A stretch of 64,000 bases of DNA from NCBI RefSeq assembly GCF_009363755.1, contig NZ_CP045417.1:1426001-1490000 (forward strand), read 5' to 3'. Source of the DNA: Halomonas sp. THAF5a (GTDB lineage: Bacteria; Pseudomonadota; Gammaproteobacteria; Pseudomonadales; Halomonadaceae). The number at the start of each line of letters is the position of its first letter. The stretch's first letter is position 1. Positions 26,362-36,790 of the stretch are shown piece by piece. The position numbers and the translations under genes are program-made. The notes below the pieces were generated by a model. The model saw only the letters and a program-made list of their open reading frames with translations. It searched no databases and was not told the origin of the DNA.

Positions 26362-27416
26362 GCGGCACAGGTTCCGTCGGCGGCCACGGCGCGAGCGACG
26401 CGAGCGGGCGTCGCGGCGGGGTCGTGGCGAAAGAGTTCGTCGATGAAGCGGCGCTGGGCGCAGGGGCGCTCGAGGCCGTTGAAGGTGGCTCGCAGGACCC
26501 GACGCCCGTCGTCGTCGAAGCGCGCATCGCCGGCCAGGTACCAGCCGAGGTGCTTGCGCGCGATGCGCACGCCCATGTGCTCGCCGTAGAAGTCATGCAG
26601 GGCTTTGAGGTGGTCGCGCAGCACCGCGGCGCGCTCTTCGTCCCGCGGTGGGGCCAGCGGTTCGCCATGGCGCAGGTAGTGGTCGATCTCGCGAAAGATC
26701 CAGGGGTTGCCCTGGGCGCCGCGCCCGACCATCACCGCATCCGCCCCAGTATAGTCGAGGATCCGACGGGCCTTCTCGGGGCCGTCGATATCGCCGTTGG
26801 CGAACACCGGGATGTCCACCGCGTCCTTGATGGCGGCGATGGTGTCGTACTCGGCGTGGCCGGCGTAGCGCTGCTGGCGATGGCGGCCGTGCACGGCCAG
26901 GGCCTGGATGCCGGCCTCCTCGGCGATGCGGGCCACCCGCACGCCGTTGTTGCTCTCGGCACACCAGCCGGTGCGGATCTTCAGGGTCACCGGCACCTCG
27001 ACCGCCGCGACCACCGCCTGGACGATCTCGGCCACCAGCGCCTCGTCGCGCAGCAGCGCCGAGCCGGCCGCCTTGTTGCAGACCTTCTTGGCCGGGCAGC
27101 CCATGTTGATGTCGATGATCTCGGCGCCCATGGCGGCATTCAGTCGCGCCGCCTCGGCGAGCATCTCGGCGTCGCCCCCGGCGATCTGCACGCTGCGCGG
27201 ACCCGGTTCGCCACGATGGTCCATGCGCAGCCGCGACTTGCGGGTGTGCCACAGGGCGGGATCCGAGGTAACCATCTCGCCCACGACCAGGCCCGCGCCC
27301 AGGCGCCGGCAGAGCGCGCGGAAGGGGCGGTCGGTGACCCCGGCCATGGGCGCCAGGACCACCCGGTTGGGCAGTGTGTGGCGACCGATGCGGGGCAGGG
27401 GGCGAGCGTCGTGCAT
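26358..27416 (-). CDS. dusB: tRNA-dihydrouridine synthase B
   Basis: An FMN-dependent reductase (352 residues) that makes dihydrouridine in tRNA. Motifs: [13 protein letters not shown] (21-33), [20 protein letters not shown] (102-121), [13 protein letters not shown] and VFANGDI. I start at ATG 27416 ([11 protein letters not shown]); an in-frame ATG at 27446 lies directly behind a TATGAT -10-like box (27449-27454) with a TTCAAC 17 bp further, so it would be nearly leaderless. The stop overlaps fis by four bases. Confidence 0.93.
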   Translation of the reverse strand: MHDARPLPRIGRHTLPNRVVLAPMAGVTDRPFRALCRRLGAGLVVGEMVTSDPALWHTRKSRLRMDHRGEPGPRSVQIAGGDAEMLAEAARLNAAMGAEIIDINMGCPAKKVCNKAAGSALLRDEALVAEIVQAVVAAVEVPVTLKIRTGWCAESNNGVRVARIAEEAGIQALAVHGRHRQQRYAGHAEYDTIAAIKDAVDIPVFANGDIDGPEKARRILDYTGADAVMVGRGAQGNPWIFREIDHYLRHGEPLAPPRDEERAAVLRDHLKALHDFYGEHMGVRIARKHLGWYLAGDARFDDDGRRVLRATFNGLERPCAQRRFIDELFRHDPAATPARVARAVAADGTCAA

Positions 27417-27448
27417 GAGCGGGGTCGTTGGCGATGAGGGGTGCATAT

Positions 27449-27477
27449 CATACGCCCACGCCGGGCGTTGTTGAACC
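27449..27477 (-). promoter_or_regulatory. Possible dusB-fis promoter
   Basis: On the minus strand TTCAAC (27477-27472), a 17-bp spacer and TATGAT (27454-27449). The -10 matches five of six consensus bases, the -35 is weak. The GC-rich stretch just after the -10 would suit a discriminator-controlled promoter as known for dusB-fis. Confidence 0.4.
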
Positions 27478-27497
27478 GTCAGGCGCGGGCGTCGGGA

Positions 27498-28433
27498 TCA
27501 GGCGATGGTCGTAGGGCGCCGACCGACGGAATGCCGCCCGGTGAGCCGGACCCAGCCCTCGCGGACCGTCGGCTCGTCCATGACGAGCCCTTGGGCGCGG
27601 TAGGCCTCGAGCACCTCCTCGGCCTGGGCCTCGAGGATGCCGGAGAGCGCCAGGCGGCCGCCCGGGGCGACGCGGCCGGCGATCTCGTCGGCGAGTTCGA
27701 CCAGCGGTCCGGCGAGGATGTTGGCGACCACCAGCGGGAAGTCCCCCGCCTCGAGCTGCTCGGGATAGCAGAGCCGGAAGTCGGCCTCCGCCACGCCGTT
27801 GCGCTCGGCGTTGTCGCGGCTGGCCGAGAGCGCCTGGGGGTCGATGTCGGTGCCGATGGCCGTTCGGGCGCCGAGCTTGAGCGCGGCGATCGCGAGGATC
27901 CCCGAGCCGCAGCCCACGTCGAGCACGTTCAGGTCGGCCAGCTCGCCGTCCACTGCCAGGCCGTCCAGCCACGCCAGGCAGAGCGCCGTGGTGGGGTGGG
28001 TGCCGGTGCCGAAGGCGAGCCCGGGGTCCAGGTGAAGATTGACGGCGCCGGGCTCGGGCGGCGTGTGCCAGCTCGGCACGATCCACAGCCGCTCGCCCAT
28101 GCGCAGGGGGTGGAAGTCCGCCATCCACTCGCGCTCCCAGTCGCGATCGGCCAGCAATTCGACCTCCACCTCGGGGCATGGCTCGTCGGGGAACTCGGCG
28201 GCCCAGGCCTGGCGCACCCGCTCGAGCATCGCCTCGGTTCCCTCCAGGTCGTCGTAGAGCCCGGTCAGCACCGTCTCGTCCCACAGCGGGGTGGTGCCGC
28301 GCTCCGGCTCGAAGACCGGATCGTCATAGGCGTCCTGGAGCGTGATGGCGGTGGCGCCTTCGGCCAGCAGCAGCTCCTCGAGGGTCTCGGCCTGTTCGGG
28401 GGCGATACGGGCCTTGAGTTGCATCCAGGGCAT
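27498..28433 (-). CDS. prmA: Ribosomal protein L11 methyltransferase
   Basis: A 311-residue SAM enzyme that trimethylates lysines of L11. The N-terminal L11-binding region (~1-70) contains the acidic, hydrophobic pattern of PrmA (MQLKARIAPEQAETLEELL), and the catalytic domain shows LDPGLAFGTGTHPTT, VLDVGCGSGILAI and VVANILAGPL. Length matches the family (~290-310). It is between accC and dusB as in many gammaproteobacteria; 100 bp separate it from accC. Confidence 0.96.
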   Translation of the reverse strand: MPWMQLKARIAPEQAETLEELLLAEGATAITLQDAYDDPVFEPERGTTPLWDETVLTGLYDDLEGTEAMLERVRQAWAAEFPDEPCPEVEVELLADRDWEREWMADFHPLRMGERLWIVPSWHTPPEPGAVNLHLDPGLAFGTGTHPTTALCLAWLDGLAVDGELADLNVLDVGCGSGILAIAALKLGARTAIGTDIDPQALSASRDNAERNGVAEADFRLCYPEQLEAGDFPLVVANILAGPLVELADEIAGRVAPGGRLALSGILEAQAEEVLEAYRAQGLVMDEPTVREGWVRLTGRHSVGRRPTTIA

Positions 28434-28533
28434 GGGCGGTCTCCGGTCGGTGCGGATATGTGCGGGGAAGGAAAGGGCGTGGCGAACGCAAGCGGGGCGG
28501 CCGTGGCCGCCCCGCGTGCAGGAGGAGACGGGC

Positions 28534-29874
28534 TCAGAGGCCCAGCTTCTTCTCCAGGTAGTGGATGTTCACGCCACCCTGCTGGAAGTAGCCGTCGCGC
28601 ACCAGGTCCTTGTGCAGGTCGGTGTTGGTCTTGATGCCTTCCACCAGCAGCTCGTCCAGGGCGTTGCGCATGCGGATCAGCGCCGTCTCGCGGTCCACAC
28701 CCCAGGTGATCAGCTTGCCGATCAGCGAGTCGTAGTGGGGCGGCACCGAATAGCCGGTGTAGACGTGGGAGTCCATGCGCACGCCGAGCCCGCCGGGCGG
28801 GTGGTAGAGGCTCACCTTGCCGGGGGAGGGCATGAAGGTGCGGGCGTCCTCGGCATTGATGCGGCACTCGAAGGCGTGGCCGTTCAGCTCCACCTCGTCC
28901 TGGCTGATCGAGAGCGGAAGCCCGGAGGCGATGCGCAGCTGTTCGCGGACGATGTCGACGCCGGTGACCATCTCGGTGACCGGGTGCTCGACCTGCACGC
29001 GGGTGTTCATCTCGATGAAGAAGAACTGGCCGTTCTCGTACAGGAACTCGAAGGTGCCGGCGCCGCGGTAGCCGATGGTGATGCAGGCCTCGCGACACGC
29101 CTCGAGCACCTGGGCGCGGGCGGTCTCGTCGATGCCGGGCGCCGGAGCCTCCTCGATCACCTTCTGGTGACGACGCTGCAGCGAGCAGTCGCGGTCATAG
29201 AGGTGGATGGCGTTGCCCTGGCCGTCGGCCAGCACCTGGATCTCCACGTGGCGCGGGTTCTCGAGGAACTTTTCCATGTAGACGGTGCCGTCGCCGAAGG
29301 CCGAGTGGGCCTCGGTACGGGTGACGTTGACCGCCGAGAGCAGGTGCGCCTCGGTGTGCACCACGCGCATGCCACGCCCGCCGCCGCCGGCGGCGGCCTT
29401 GATGATCACCGGGTAGCCGATGCGCCGGGCCACGGCGAGGATCTCGCCCTCGTCGTCGCCCAGGGGGCCGTCGGAGCCGGGCACGGTGGGCACGCCGGCC
29501 TTCTTCATCGACTCGATGGCGCTGACCTTGTCGCCCATCAGGCGAATGGTCTCGGCGCGCGGGCCGATGAAGGTGAAGCCGGAGCGCTCGACCTGCTCGG
29601 CGAAGTTGGCGTTCTCGGAGAGGAAGCCGTAGCCCGGGTGGATGGCGCTGGAGTCGGTGACTTCCGCGGCGCTGATCAGCGCCGGGATGTTCAGGTAGGA
29701 CTGCGCCGAGGAGGCCGGGCCGATGCACACGGCCTCGTCGGCCAGGCGTACGTGCATCAGTTCACGGTCGGCCGTGGAGTGGACCGCCACCGTCTTGATG
29801 CCCAGCTCCTTGCAGGCGCGCAGGATGCGCAGGGCGATCTCGCCGCGATTGGCGATCAGAACCTTGTCCAGCAT
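28534..29874 (-). CDS. accC: Acetyl-CoA carboxylase, biotin carboxylase subunit
   Basis: A 446-residue ATP-grasp enzyme that carboxylates the biotin on AccB with bicarbonate, the first half of malonyl-CoA synthesis. It shows the N-terminal [10 protein letters not shown] motif, the ATP-grasp glycine loop GGGGRGM near residue 165, and the [14 protein letters not shown] signature near residue 290. Length is normal. It lies 43 bp downstream of accB and is cotranscribed with it. It consumes the biotin made by the bioBFHCD operon elsewhere in this window. Confidence 0.97.
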   Translation of the reverse strand: MLDKVLIANRGEIALRILRACKELGIKTVAVHSTADRELMHVRLADEAVCIGPASSAQSYLNIPALISAAEVTDSSAIHPGYGFLSENANFAEQVERSGFTFIGPRAETIRLMGDKVSAIESMKKAGVPTVPGSDGPLGDDEGEILAVARRIGYPVIIKAAAGGGGRGMRVVHTEAHLLSAVNVTRTEAHSAFGDGTVYMEKFLENPRHVEIQVLADGQGNAIHLYDRDCSLQRRHQKVIEEAPAPGIDETARAQVLEACREACITIGYRGAGTFEFLYENGQFFFIEMNTRVQVEHPVTEMVTGVDIVREQLRIASGLPLSISQDEVELNGHAFECRINAEDARTFMPSPGKVSLYHPPGGLGVRMDSHVYTGYSVPPHYDSLIGKLITWGVDRETALIRMRNALDELLVEGIKTNTDLHKDLVRDGYFQQGGVNIHYLEKKLGL

Positions 29875-29917
29875 GATGAATCCGCCAGTTGATGAGTGAG
29901 GAAGACGCGGGAGACGC

Positions 29918-30379
29918 TCAGGCGATGACGACCATCGGCTGGTCGAACTCGACCGGCTCGCCGTCCTCGACCAGGATCGCCTCGATCACACCGTCACGAT
30001 CGGCCTCGATCTGGTTCATCATCTTCATCGCCTCGACGATGCAGATGGTCTCGCCCTTCTTGACGCTCTGACCGAGCTCGACGAAGGCCTTGGAGCCCGG
30101 CGCCGGCGAGCGGTAGAAGGTGCCGACCATCGGGGAGTTGACGCTGTGGCCCTGGAAGGCGGGCTCGGGGTCGGCGGCGGAAGGCTCGGCAGGCGCTGCC
30201 GGGGCCTGGGGTGCCGGCTGGGGCGCCGCCGCGTAGGGCTGGGGCGCGGGCTGCTGCCAGCTCGTCCCGTTGGGGTGGCGGCTGATGCGAACCGACTCTT
30301 CCCCTTCCTGGATCTCGATCTCGCTGATGTTGGACTCTTCGAGCAGTTCGATCAGCTTCTTGACCTTGCGGATATCCAT
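29918..30379 (-). CDS. accB: Acetyl-CoA carboxylase, biotin carboxyl carrier protein
   Basis: A 153-residue carrier. The N-terminal helix ([22 protein letters not shown], 2-23) binds AccC; an Ala/Pro/Gln-rich linker (42-75) follows; the C-terminal biotinyl domain carries EAMKMMN with the biotinylated Lys119 and the thumb region [17 protein letters not shown] start at ATG 30379 (MDIRKVKK), the conserved family start; upstream in-frame sequence is non-coding in appearance. First gene of the accB-accC pair. Confidence 0.97.
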   Translation of the reverse strand: MDIRKVKKLIELLEESNISEIEIQEGEESVRISRHPNGTSWQQPAPQPYAAAPQPAPQAPAAPAEPSAADPEPAFQGHSVNSPMVGTFYRSPAPGSKAFVELGQSVKKGETICIVEAMKMMNQIEADRDGVIEAILVEDGEPVEFDQPMVVIA

Positions 30380-30585
30380 GACGTTGTCTCGACCGGTGGG
30401 GTTGGGGTGGTGATCCGGGGTGCTGTCAACCCCGGCCAACTTGCAATAGATCGCGGCAAGATAGCGTGTCTTGCGGCCTCTATTGACCATGAAGGAGCAG
30501 TGGAGGCGGAGTCTGCCGAAAATCGACCGGGATGTCCAGCCGTGGAGGAACGCTGTTCGGGCGCAACCTCCCGGGTGGTGCGGGC

Positions 30586-32454
30586 TCAGCCCCCTTGCGT
30601 CGCCAGCCAGTCCAGCACGCCCTCGAGGTGGCTGGCAAGTTGAGGGGCGTCGACCTCGCCCTGGACCCGGGCGTCGCGCAGCTCCTGGCCGTCGTCGAAG
30701 AACAGCAGGCTGGGCGGGCCGAACAGCCGGAAGTGCTCGAGCAGCTCGCGGCTGGCGGCGTCGCTCTCGGTCACGTCGACGTTGATGCGCCGAAAGCGCG
30801 CCAGCGGCCCGGCCACCTCGGGCGCCGGGTAGACGCTGCGCTCCATGACCTTGCAGGAGATGCACCAGTCGGCGGTGACGTTGACGAAGGCCGGCGCGTC
30901 GCTCTCGGCCAGCGTCGCCTCGAGCGCCTCGAGGTCCGTGACCGTGGTGATGGACGGCTCGGGGGCCGGCGCTCCCGGGATGGCGCTCGGGGCCGTCGCG
31001 GTGACGGCCAGCGGTCGCAGCGGATCCTCGCCGCCGCGGGAGGCGCCGATCACCAGGGCGATGCCCCAGGTCAGAAGCATCAGGCCGCCGGCCTGGCGCA
31101 CCCGCGGCCAGCCCTGGGCCTGGTTGACGGTCAGCGCGCCCAGGGTCAGGGCGCTGCCGATGGCGAGTGCCGCCCACAGCAGCAGGGCGATGCTGCCCGG
31201 CAGCAGGCGCTCGACCAGCCAGATGGCGACCCCCAGCAGCAGGATGCCGAAGGCGGTCTTGACGCCGTTCATCCAGGCGCCGGAGCGCGGCAGCAGGGTG
31301 GTGCCGAAGGTGCCGACCAGCAGCAGCGGCACGCCCATGCCCAGCGCCAGGGCGAGCAGCGCCGCGCCGCCCATGAGGGCGTCGCCGGTGGTGGAGATGA
31401 ACACCAGGGCACCGGCCAGTGGCGCCGAGACGCAGGGCGAGACCACCAGTACCGACAGCGCGCCGGCCAGGGCCAGGCCGGCGGGGCCGCTTCGCTGGGC
31501 GCGGGCCTGCCAGGCGTCGATGCGCCCCGAGAGCGACGACGAGAGACGCAGGTTGAAGGCGCCGAACATCGCCAGGGCGAAGAGCGTGAAGAGCAGCGCG
31601 AAGGTGATCAGCACCGGCGCCGACTGCAGGCGCGCCTGCAGGTTCAGGCCAGCGCCGAACAGCCCCATCAGCACGCCCACGGCGGCATAGGTCAGCGCCA
31701 TGCCGCCCACGTAGCTCGCCGAGAGGGCGAAGGCCCGGGCGCGCGTCGGGTGCTGGCCGACGATGATCGAGGAGAGGATCGGCACCATGGGCAGCACGCA
31801 GGGCGTGAAGGTCAGCCCAAGGCCGGCCAGGAAGAAGAGCCCGAGCACTAGCGGCAGGCTCGCCTCGGCCATCAGCGAGCGGAAGCGGCCGTCCTCGCTG
31901 GTGGGGGCCAGGCCCGGAGCGCCGTCGGGCGTGGTCGTCGTGGTCGCGGCGGGGGCGTCATCGGTGACGGAGGCGGCGTTCGGCGTCCAGGCGGCGAAGC
32001 GGGCCGGCGGCTCGCCCTCGCGGGCGGTGAGCTCGATGCGCTCCGGCGGGTAGCACAGGCCCGCATCGGCGCAGCCCTGGAAGGTCAGGGTCATCTCGAG
32101 CGGGCCGTGGTGACCGGGGGTCAGCGCACTCTGGAAGACCACGCTGTCGTAGAAGACGTTGACGTCGCCGAGGAACTCGTCGCTCTTGGCCTCGCCCAGG
32201 GGCAGGTCCGGCTCCCCGAGCGTCAGGCCCTCGGTCATGGCCTCGACCGCGATCTGGTGGCGGTAGAGGTAGTAGCCGTCGGCGTTCTCGAAGCCGACAT
32301 GCAGGGTCTCGCCGTCGTGCCAGGCGGTGGGCTGGAAGGCCTCCTCCACGGGCAGGAACTGTGCCTCGTCATCGCTCTGGGAGAACCATTGGGCCTGGGC
32401 GCCCAGTGGCAGCAGCAGGGTGATCAGCAGGGCGAGTCGCAACACGATCGGCAC
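30586..32454 (-). CDS. dsbD: Thiol:disulfide interchange protein DsbD
   Basis: A 622-residue membrane protein that carries electrons from cytoplasmic thioredoxin to periplasmic DsbC/DsbG and related proteins. Three cysteine pairs are present: Cys128/Cys134 (GCADAGLC) in the periplasmic N-domain, Cys219/Cys341 in the eight-helix membrane domain (TPCVLP, SPCVSAP), and Cys531/Cys534 (DWCISCK) in the C-terminal thioredoxin domain. A signal peptide is at 1-21 ([15 protein letters not shown]). Start is GTG 32454 with AAGGA 6 bp upstream. No dsbC is nearby. Confidence 0.94.
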   Translation of the reverse strand: MPIVLRLALLITLLLPLGAQAQWFSQSDDEAQFLPVEEAFQPTAWHDGETLHVGFENADGYYLYRHQIAVEAMTEGLTLGEPDLPLGEAKSDEFLGDVNVFYDSVVFQSALTPGHHGPLEMTLTFQGCADAGLCYPPERIELTAREGEPPARFAAWTPNAASVTDDAPAATTTTTPDGAPGLAPTSEDGRFRSLMAEASLPLVLGLFFLAGLGLTFTPCVLPMVPILSSIIVGQHPTRARAFALSASYVGGMALTYAAVGVLMGLFGAGLNLQARLQSAPVLITFALLFTLFALAMFGAFNLRLSSSLSGRIDAWQARAQRSGPAGLALAGALSVLVVSPCVSAPLAGALVFISTTGDALMGGAALLALALGMGVPLLLVGTFGTTLLPRSGAWMNGVKTAFGILLLGVAIWLVERLLPGSIALLLWAALAIGSALTLGALTVNQAQGWPRVRQAGGLMLLTWGIALVIGASRGGEDPLRPLAVTATAPSAIPGAPAPEPSITTVTDLEALEATLAESDAPAFVNVTADWCISCKVMERSVYPAPEVAGPLARFRRINVDVTESDAASRELLEHFRLFGPPSLLFFDDGQELRDARVQGEVDAPQLASHLEGVLDWLATQGG

Positions 32455-32654
32455 GGGACGTCCTTGGTAGCGGTGAGCAGGATATGCGTTCGGCGCGGTT
32501 TGACCCCGGACGATGGGCCGGGTTCCCCGTCGGCGGCATCGCCGCCGGCCTGCTAGGATATCGCAGTACCGGGAGGGTGTTGATGGCATCCTCGCAAGGA
32601 GGCTGCGCCGTATTGTCGCGCCGCCGGAAGCTCTCATCATCAAGGAAATCCAAC

Positions 32655-34031
32655 ATGGCGTTGACGCAAAAGGGTGCCGCCAGGCGCCGCAAGCGGATCG
32701 AGGAACTGGAGCGGCCGGCCTATGGCTGGATCTGGAAACCGTTGTTCACGCTGCTGGTGCTCTACCTGGTGGTATGCGTGGGGCTCGGCATCTGGTGGAG
32801 CCGCACACCGGCGCCCTTCGACGTGGAGCAGGCGGTCGTCGATCAGCGCGGCACGGCCGTCCAGGCGCCCGCCTCCCGGGGCGCGGTGACCGTCGCCGGC
32901 CTGATGACGCTGGTCGAGACCCTGCTGGAGAAGCCGGGTGGCTACCTGCGCAACGACATCGCCCCCCCCGGGGTGTGGCTCGATAACATGCCCGCCTGGG
33001 AGCTGGGCGTGCTCGCCCAGGCCCGTCGTCTCTCGGTGGCGCTGCCGGCCATGGAGCAGAGCGATCTGCCGGTGCTCGGCGACGTGCAGCAGCGCCTGGC
33101 GGGCGACAGCGGCGACTGGCTCTATCCCTCCACCGAGCAGCGTCTGCAGCGGGCCCTGGAAGGCCTCGACGGCTACCTGAAGGCCCTCGGCGAAGGTGGG
33201 GAGGCCGCCTTCGGCGACGGCGGGCAGGGGGTTGCCGCCTGGCTCGAGGCGCTCGCCCGCTCCCTCGATGACCTGGGGCTCAGGCTCTCGGCCAGCATCG
33301 GGACCCGCGCGGAGCTTCGCGACCTGGATATCGACGCCGAGGCGCTCCCGGCGCGCACCCCCTGGTATCGCGTCGACGACGTCTTCTTCGAGGCGCGGGG
33401 TCAGGCCTGGGCCATGCTTCACCTGCTGCGGGCGGTGCAGCGCGACCAGGCCGACATGCTGGCCGAGGCCGGTCTCGCGGGGCGCTGGGAGGCGCTGGTG
33501 GCCGAGCTCGAGCTCAGCCAGCGGCGGCTGTGGAGCCCGATGGTGCTCAACGGCTCCGGCTTCGGCCTCTTCGCCAACCACTCGCTGGTGCTGGCCAACC
33601 ACATGATCCGGGCCCGCGACCTCTCCCGCTCTCTCGCCGGGGAGCTGGCGGCCGCCGAGCAGGAGGCCGATGCCGATCGCGCGGCCCCCGTCGAGCCGGC
33701 GCCCGACGCCGAGCCGGAAGCCCCCGCCGGCGAGACCGATGCCGTCGAGACGACCGAGACGGGTTCGGCGGGGGAAGCCGACGGCGAGATCCCGGCCTAT
33801 GATCAGGCCGAGGTCGCCGACGGGGCCGCCGATGCGGGCGAGCCGACGGGCAGTGCGGACGGTGAGGGCGTTGCCGCGGCCGAGCCTGCCGCCGAGGCTG
33901 AGGCCGAGGCGGCGCCGGCCACCGGGGATTCGCCAGAAGACGAGGCGGCCGGCGGTGAAGCGGCTGTGGATGAGGCAGCTGAGGATGAGGCGGTCGGCGA
34001 CGGCGCGGCCGTCGAGGCGCCCAGGGAATAA
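32655..34031 (+). CDS. DUF2333 family membrane-anchored protein
   Basis: A 458-residue protein with a cytoplasmic basic start (KGAARRRKRIEELERPAYGW), one membrane helix at ~29-48 (FTLLVLYLVVCVGLGIWW) and a large, mainly helical periplasmic part to ~residue 335, matching DUF2333, whose function is unknown. From ~340 to the end is a low-complexity acidic Ala/Glu tail with repeated EAA/DEA phrases. I use ATG 32655 (MALTQKG) with aaggaaa upstream. A bidirectional terminator follows. The acidic tail is probably disordered. Confidence 0.8.
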   Translation: MALTQKGAARRRKRIEELERPAYGWIWKPLFTLLVLYLVVCVGLGIWWSRTPAPFDVEQAVVDQRGTAVQAPASRGAVTVAGLMTLVETLLEKPGGYLRNDIAPPGVWLDNMPAWELGVLAQARRLSVALPAMEQSDLPVLGDVQQRLAGDSGDWLYPSTEQRLQRALEGLDGYLKALGEGGEAAFGDGGQGVAAWLEALARSLDDLGLRLSASIGTRAELRDLDIDAEALPARTPWYRVDDVFFEARGQAWAMLHLLRAVQRDQADMLAEAGLAGRWEALVAELELSQRRLWSPMVLNGSGFGLFANHSLVLANHMIRARDLSRSLAGELAAAEQEADADRAAPVEPAPDAEPEAPAGETDAVETTETGSAGEADGEIPAYDQAEVADGAADAGEPTGSADGEGVAAAEPAAEAEAEAAPATGDSPEDEAAGGEAAVDEAAEDEAVGDGAAVEAPRE

Positions 34032-34048
34032 GGGCGCCGCCCTCCGGC

Positions 34049-34088
34049 AACGAAAACGGGCCGCCCCCTAGGGCGGCCCGTTTTCGTT
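34049..34088. terminator. Bidirectional terminator between DUF2333 gene and ppa
   Basis: Perfect palindrome AACGAAAACGGGCCGCCC (34049-34066) / GGGCGGCCCGTTTTCGTT (34071-34088) with a CCTA loop; T-runs are present in both directions. Confidence 0.9.
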
Positions 34089-34102
34089 GGGCGACGCGGC
34101 GA

Positions 34103-34633
34103 TCAGGCCTTGTCGTGGGCGGCCACGGCCTTCTCGATGGCCTTGCAGGCGGCCTCGGAGCCTTCCCAGGACTCCACCTTGACCCACTTGCCCTTCTCGA
34201 GATCCTTGTAGTTCTCGAAGAAGTGCGCGATCTGCTGGCGCAGCAGCTCGGGCAGGTCGGTCACCTCCTGGACGTCGTCATAGAGGCTGGAGAGCTTGGG
34301 GTGGGGCACGCAGACCAGCTTGGCGTCCTCGCCGGCCTCGTCGGTCATGTTGAGGATGCCGACCGGACGGGCGCGGATGACGGCGCCGGGCTGGACCGGG
34401 TAGGGGGTGACCACCAGGGCATCCAGGGCGTCGCCGTCGTCGGCGAGGGTGTGCGGGATGAAGCCGTAGTTGGCCGGGTAGAACATCGGGGTGGCCATGA
34501 AGCGATCGACCAGCAGGGCGCCCATGTCCTTGTCGATCTCGTACTTGATCGGCGAGTGGTTGGCCGGGATCTCGATCGCCACGTAGATGTCGTTGGGGAG
34601 ATCCTTGCCGGCGGGGATGTTGTCGAAGTTCAT
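34103..34633 (-). CDS. ppa: Inorganic pyrophosphatase
   Basis: A 176-residue soluble type I pyrophosphatase that hydrolyses PPi. The metal-binding signature [11 protein letters not shown] has Asp66, Asp68 and Asp71; [19 protein letters not shown] (17-35) and [15 protein letters not shown] (46-60) are typical. Length matches bacterial Ppa. It is notable next to a PPi-dependent phosphofructokinase (36790-38049), since the two compete for PPi. Confidence 0.97.
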   Translation of the reverse strand: MNFDNIPAGKDLPNDIYVAIEIPANHSPIKYEIDKDMGALLVDRFMATPMFYPANYGFIPHTLADDGDALDALVVTPYPVQPGAVIRARPVGILNMTDEAGEDAKLVCVPHPKLSSLYDDVQEVTDLPELLRQQIAHFFENYKDLEKGKWVKVESWEGSEAACKAIEKAVAAHDKA

Positions 34634-34855
34634 CGTCGCTTCCTTGGGTTGGCAATGCTAGTGCGGGGCGAATCGGAGTGGTGGAAAAATCCGCCGAATT
34701 ATACGAAGCCGGCGCGGCGATTACCAATCGACCATAGGTGGCATGCCGCCTCCGTTCGTCGATGGGCCAGGCGTGTAAGCAGGGTGTATCATGGGTCCCC
34801 GATGGAAGGCGTCGGCCAACGGCCGGCGGATCGCGTCGCTTGCGAGGAGAACGCC

Positions 34856-36568
34856 TTGACCCCCCTGCACCTGTCGCTGAGCTACGGCCAGGCCTTCGTG
34901 GCGCCCGACCGGCGCCGGCATCGCAGCTCCATGTCGGTGCGTCTGCCCGACCCCCCGCTGCTCTCGGCCAAGGGCGCCTGCGCGCTGATCAGCGACTCGA
35001 CCTCGCGCAACACCCTGGCCAAGCAGGCCGGCGATCTCAGCGTCAAGGGCTTTCTGGCCGACTACTTCTCTACCCCGGACCACTGGGACGTCAAGGCCTC
35101 GGCGACCCGAGTGCTGCGGGCGCTCAACGCCTGGTGCTTCAGCCAGAATCACCGGATCTCGGACGGCAGCTACGTCTCCTCGCTCTCCGCCATGGTCTTC
35201 CGCGGGCGAGAGGCGCACCTCTTCCACATGGGCGACACCGTGGTGTTCCGCCTGCGCGGCGCCGAGTTCGAGCAGCTCTCCCGGGACCACGTCACCGACC
35301 TGGGCGGCTATCGCTACCCCTCCCGGGCCATGGGCATGGACAGCGGCCTGGAGATCGATTATTCGAGCCTGCCCCTCAAGCAGGGCGACATCTTCCTGTT
35401 CACGACCCAGGCGGTGCAGGGCACCCTGATGCCCTCGGACTACGTGCGGCTGATCCGCGAGGATGCCAGCGACCTGGATGCCGCCTGCGAACGGCTTGCC
35501 GCCGCGGCTCGCGAGCGGGCCCAGGAGCGCGGCTACGGCAGCGACCAGTTCTGCTTCCAGCTGGTGCGCATCGATGCCCTGCCCGACGCCGCGGAGGAGC
35601 AGCCCGGCCGGGTCTACGGCGACCTGCCGATTCCCCCGGAGCTGGCCCCGGGGGAGCGCCTGGACGGGCTCGAGGTGCTGTCGGTGCTGTCGCGTACCGC
35701 CCAGTCGCGGGTCTACCACGTGCGCGACGTGCACAGCGGGCGCGAGATGGTGATGAAGGCCCCGAGCCCGGAGCTCTCCAGCCGCAACGCCTACCTGGAG
35801 CACTTCCTGCTGCAGCAGTGGGTGGTGGAGCGGGTTTCCTCGCCCTTCGTGGTGAGGATCATGGAGTCCTCGCGGCCGCGACGCTTTCTCTACTACCTGA
35901 TGGCCCACGTGCGGGGCAGCACCCTGACCGACTGGGCCCGCCAGCATCCCCAGGCGAGCCTCGAGCAGCGCCTGGACATCGCCAACCAGCTGGGCAAGGC
36001 GGTGCAGGCGCTGCACCACCGCGACCTGCTGCACCAGCGCATCCACCCCGACAACGTGCTCATCGACCTGCATGGCCAGGTGGTGCTGGCCGACTTCAGC
36101 GCCTGCCACCTGCGCGACGTGGACGGCCATCGCCGCTCCCGGGGGCTGGTGCGCCAGCTCGGTCTCACCGAGCACAGCGCCCCGGAGTATGCCCTGGACG
36201 ACCAGGTCGGACGGCGCAGCGACCAGTACTCGCTGGCCTCGACCATCTACTGGCTGCTCACCGGGGAGCTGCCCTACGCCCTGGCGCCCCACCGGCTGCG
36301 CAGCCACACCGACCTCGAGCAGCTGGCCTACCGGAGCGCCCGCACCCTCAACCCGGAGGTGACGGTCGCGCTGGACGATGCCCTGCGCCGCGCCCTGGAC
36401 CCCCAGCGCGCGCTGCGCTTCCGGCGCATGTCCGAGTTTCGCCGCGCCCTGCGCCCGCCCCGGGAGACGGGCGGCGGCGCCCGCCGCCCGGGCGAACGGG
36501 CGAGCTTCTGGCAGGGGGTGGCGGGGATCCTGCTGCTGCTGCTGGTGCTCTCCTGGCTGCTGCGATAA
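34856..36568 (+). CDS. PP2C-like/protein-kinase-like fusion with degenerate active sites, 570 aa
   Basis: A 570-residue fusion. Residues ~5-240: PP2C-like fold (HMGDTVVFRLRG at 124-135, LSRDHV at 141-146). Residues ~270-530: protein-kinase fold with VMK (Lys301) and PDNVLI (398-403). A single membrane helix is at ~551-570. Key catalytic residues are lost: the PP2C DGxGG-like site is SDSTSR (46-51), the expected DG is TTQAVQ (183-188) and the final Asp-Asn is SDQ; the kinase HRD is HQR (393-395) and DFG is DFS (413-415). This differs from the active-looking homologues known in pseudomonads. Start TTG 34856 has GAGGAGA 6 bp upstream; ATG 34802 is possible. Likely a regulatory scaffold. Confidence 0.75.
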   Translation: MTPLHLSLSYGQAFVAPDRRRHRSSMSVRLPDPPLLSAKGACALISDSTSRNTLAKQAGDLSVKGFLADYFSTPDHWDVKASATRVLRALNAWCFSQNHRISDGSYVSSLSAMVFRGREAHLFHMGDTVVFRLRGAEFEQLSRDHVTDLGGYRYPSRAMGMDSGLEIDYSSLPLKQGDIFLFTTQAVQGTLMPSDYVRLIREDASDLDAACERLAAAARERAQERGYGSDQFCFQLVRIDALPDAAEEQPGRVYGDLPIPPELAPGERLDGLEVLSVLSRTAQSRVYHVRDVHSGREMVMKAPSPELSSRNAYLEHFLLQQWVVERVSSPFVVRIMESSRPRRFLYYLMAHVRGSTLTDWARQHPQASLEQRLDIANQLGKAVQALHHRDLLHQRIHPDNVLIDLHGQVVLADFSACHLRDVDGHRRSRGLVRQLGLTEHSAPEYALDDQVGRRSDQYSLASTIYWLLTGELPYALAPHRLRSHTDLEQLAYRSARTLNPEVTVALDDALRRALDPQRALRFRRMSEFRRALRPPRETGGGARRPGERASFWQGVAGILLLLLVLSWLLR

Positions 36569-36570
36569 GC

Positions 36571-36620
36571 CGCCAAGAAAAAACCTCTAGCAGAGAGACC
36601 CGCTGAAGGTTTTTCCTGGC
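36571..36620. terminator. Imperfect terminator hairpin downstream of the kinase-like gene
   Basis: AAAAACCT (36578-36585) pairs with AGGTTTTT (36607-36614) in a larger imperfect palindrome (gccaag ... cctggc). It can act in both directions between the two convergent genes. Confidence 0.6.
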
Positions 36621-36647
36621 GTTCAAGTTGTCATGTGAAACCATCCT

Positions 36648-36790
36648 GCTCGGCGCTCGGCGCTCGGCGCTCGGCGCTCGGCGCTCGGCGCTCGGCGCTC
36701 GGCGCTCGGCGCTCGGCGCTCGGCGCTCGGCGCTCGGCGCTCGGCGCTCGGCGCTCGGCGCTCGGCGCTCGGCGCTCGGCGCTCGGCGCT
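36648..36790. repeat. 7-bp tandem repeat, about 20 copies of GCTCGGC
   Basis: Twenty perfect uninterrupted copies of gctcggc plus gct, 143 bp. It ends exactly at the TAA stop codon of the phosphofructokinase gene. The peptide-like translation that appears in some frames is an artefact of the repeat. Confidence 0.97.

Noticed and set aside
36648..36790. CRISPR-like array
   Set aside because: Units are 7 bp and contiguous with no spacers; no cas genes are in the window.
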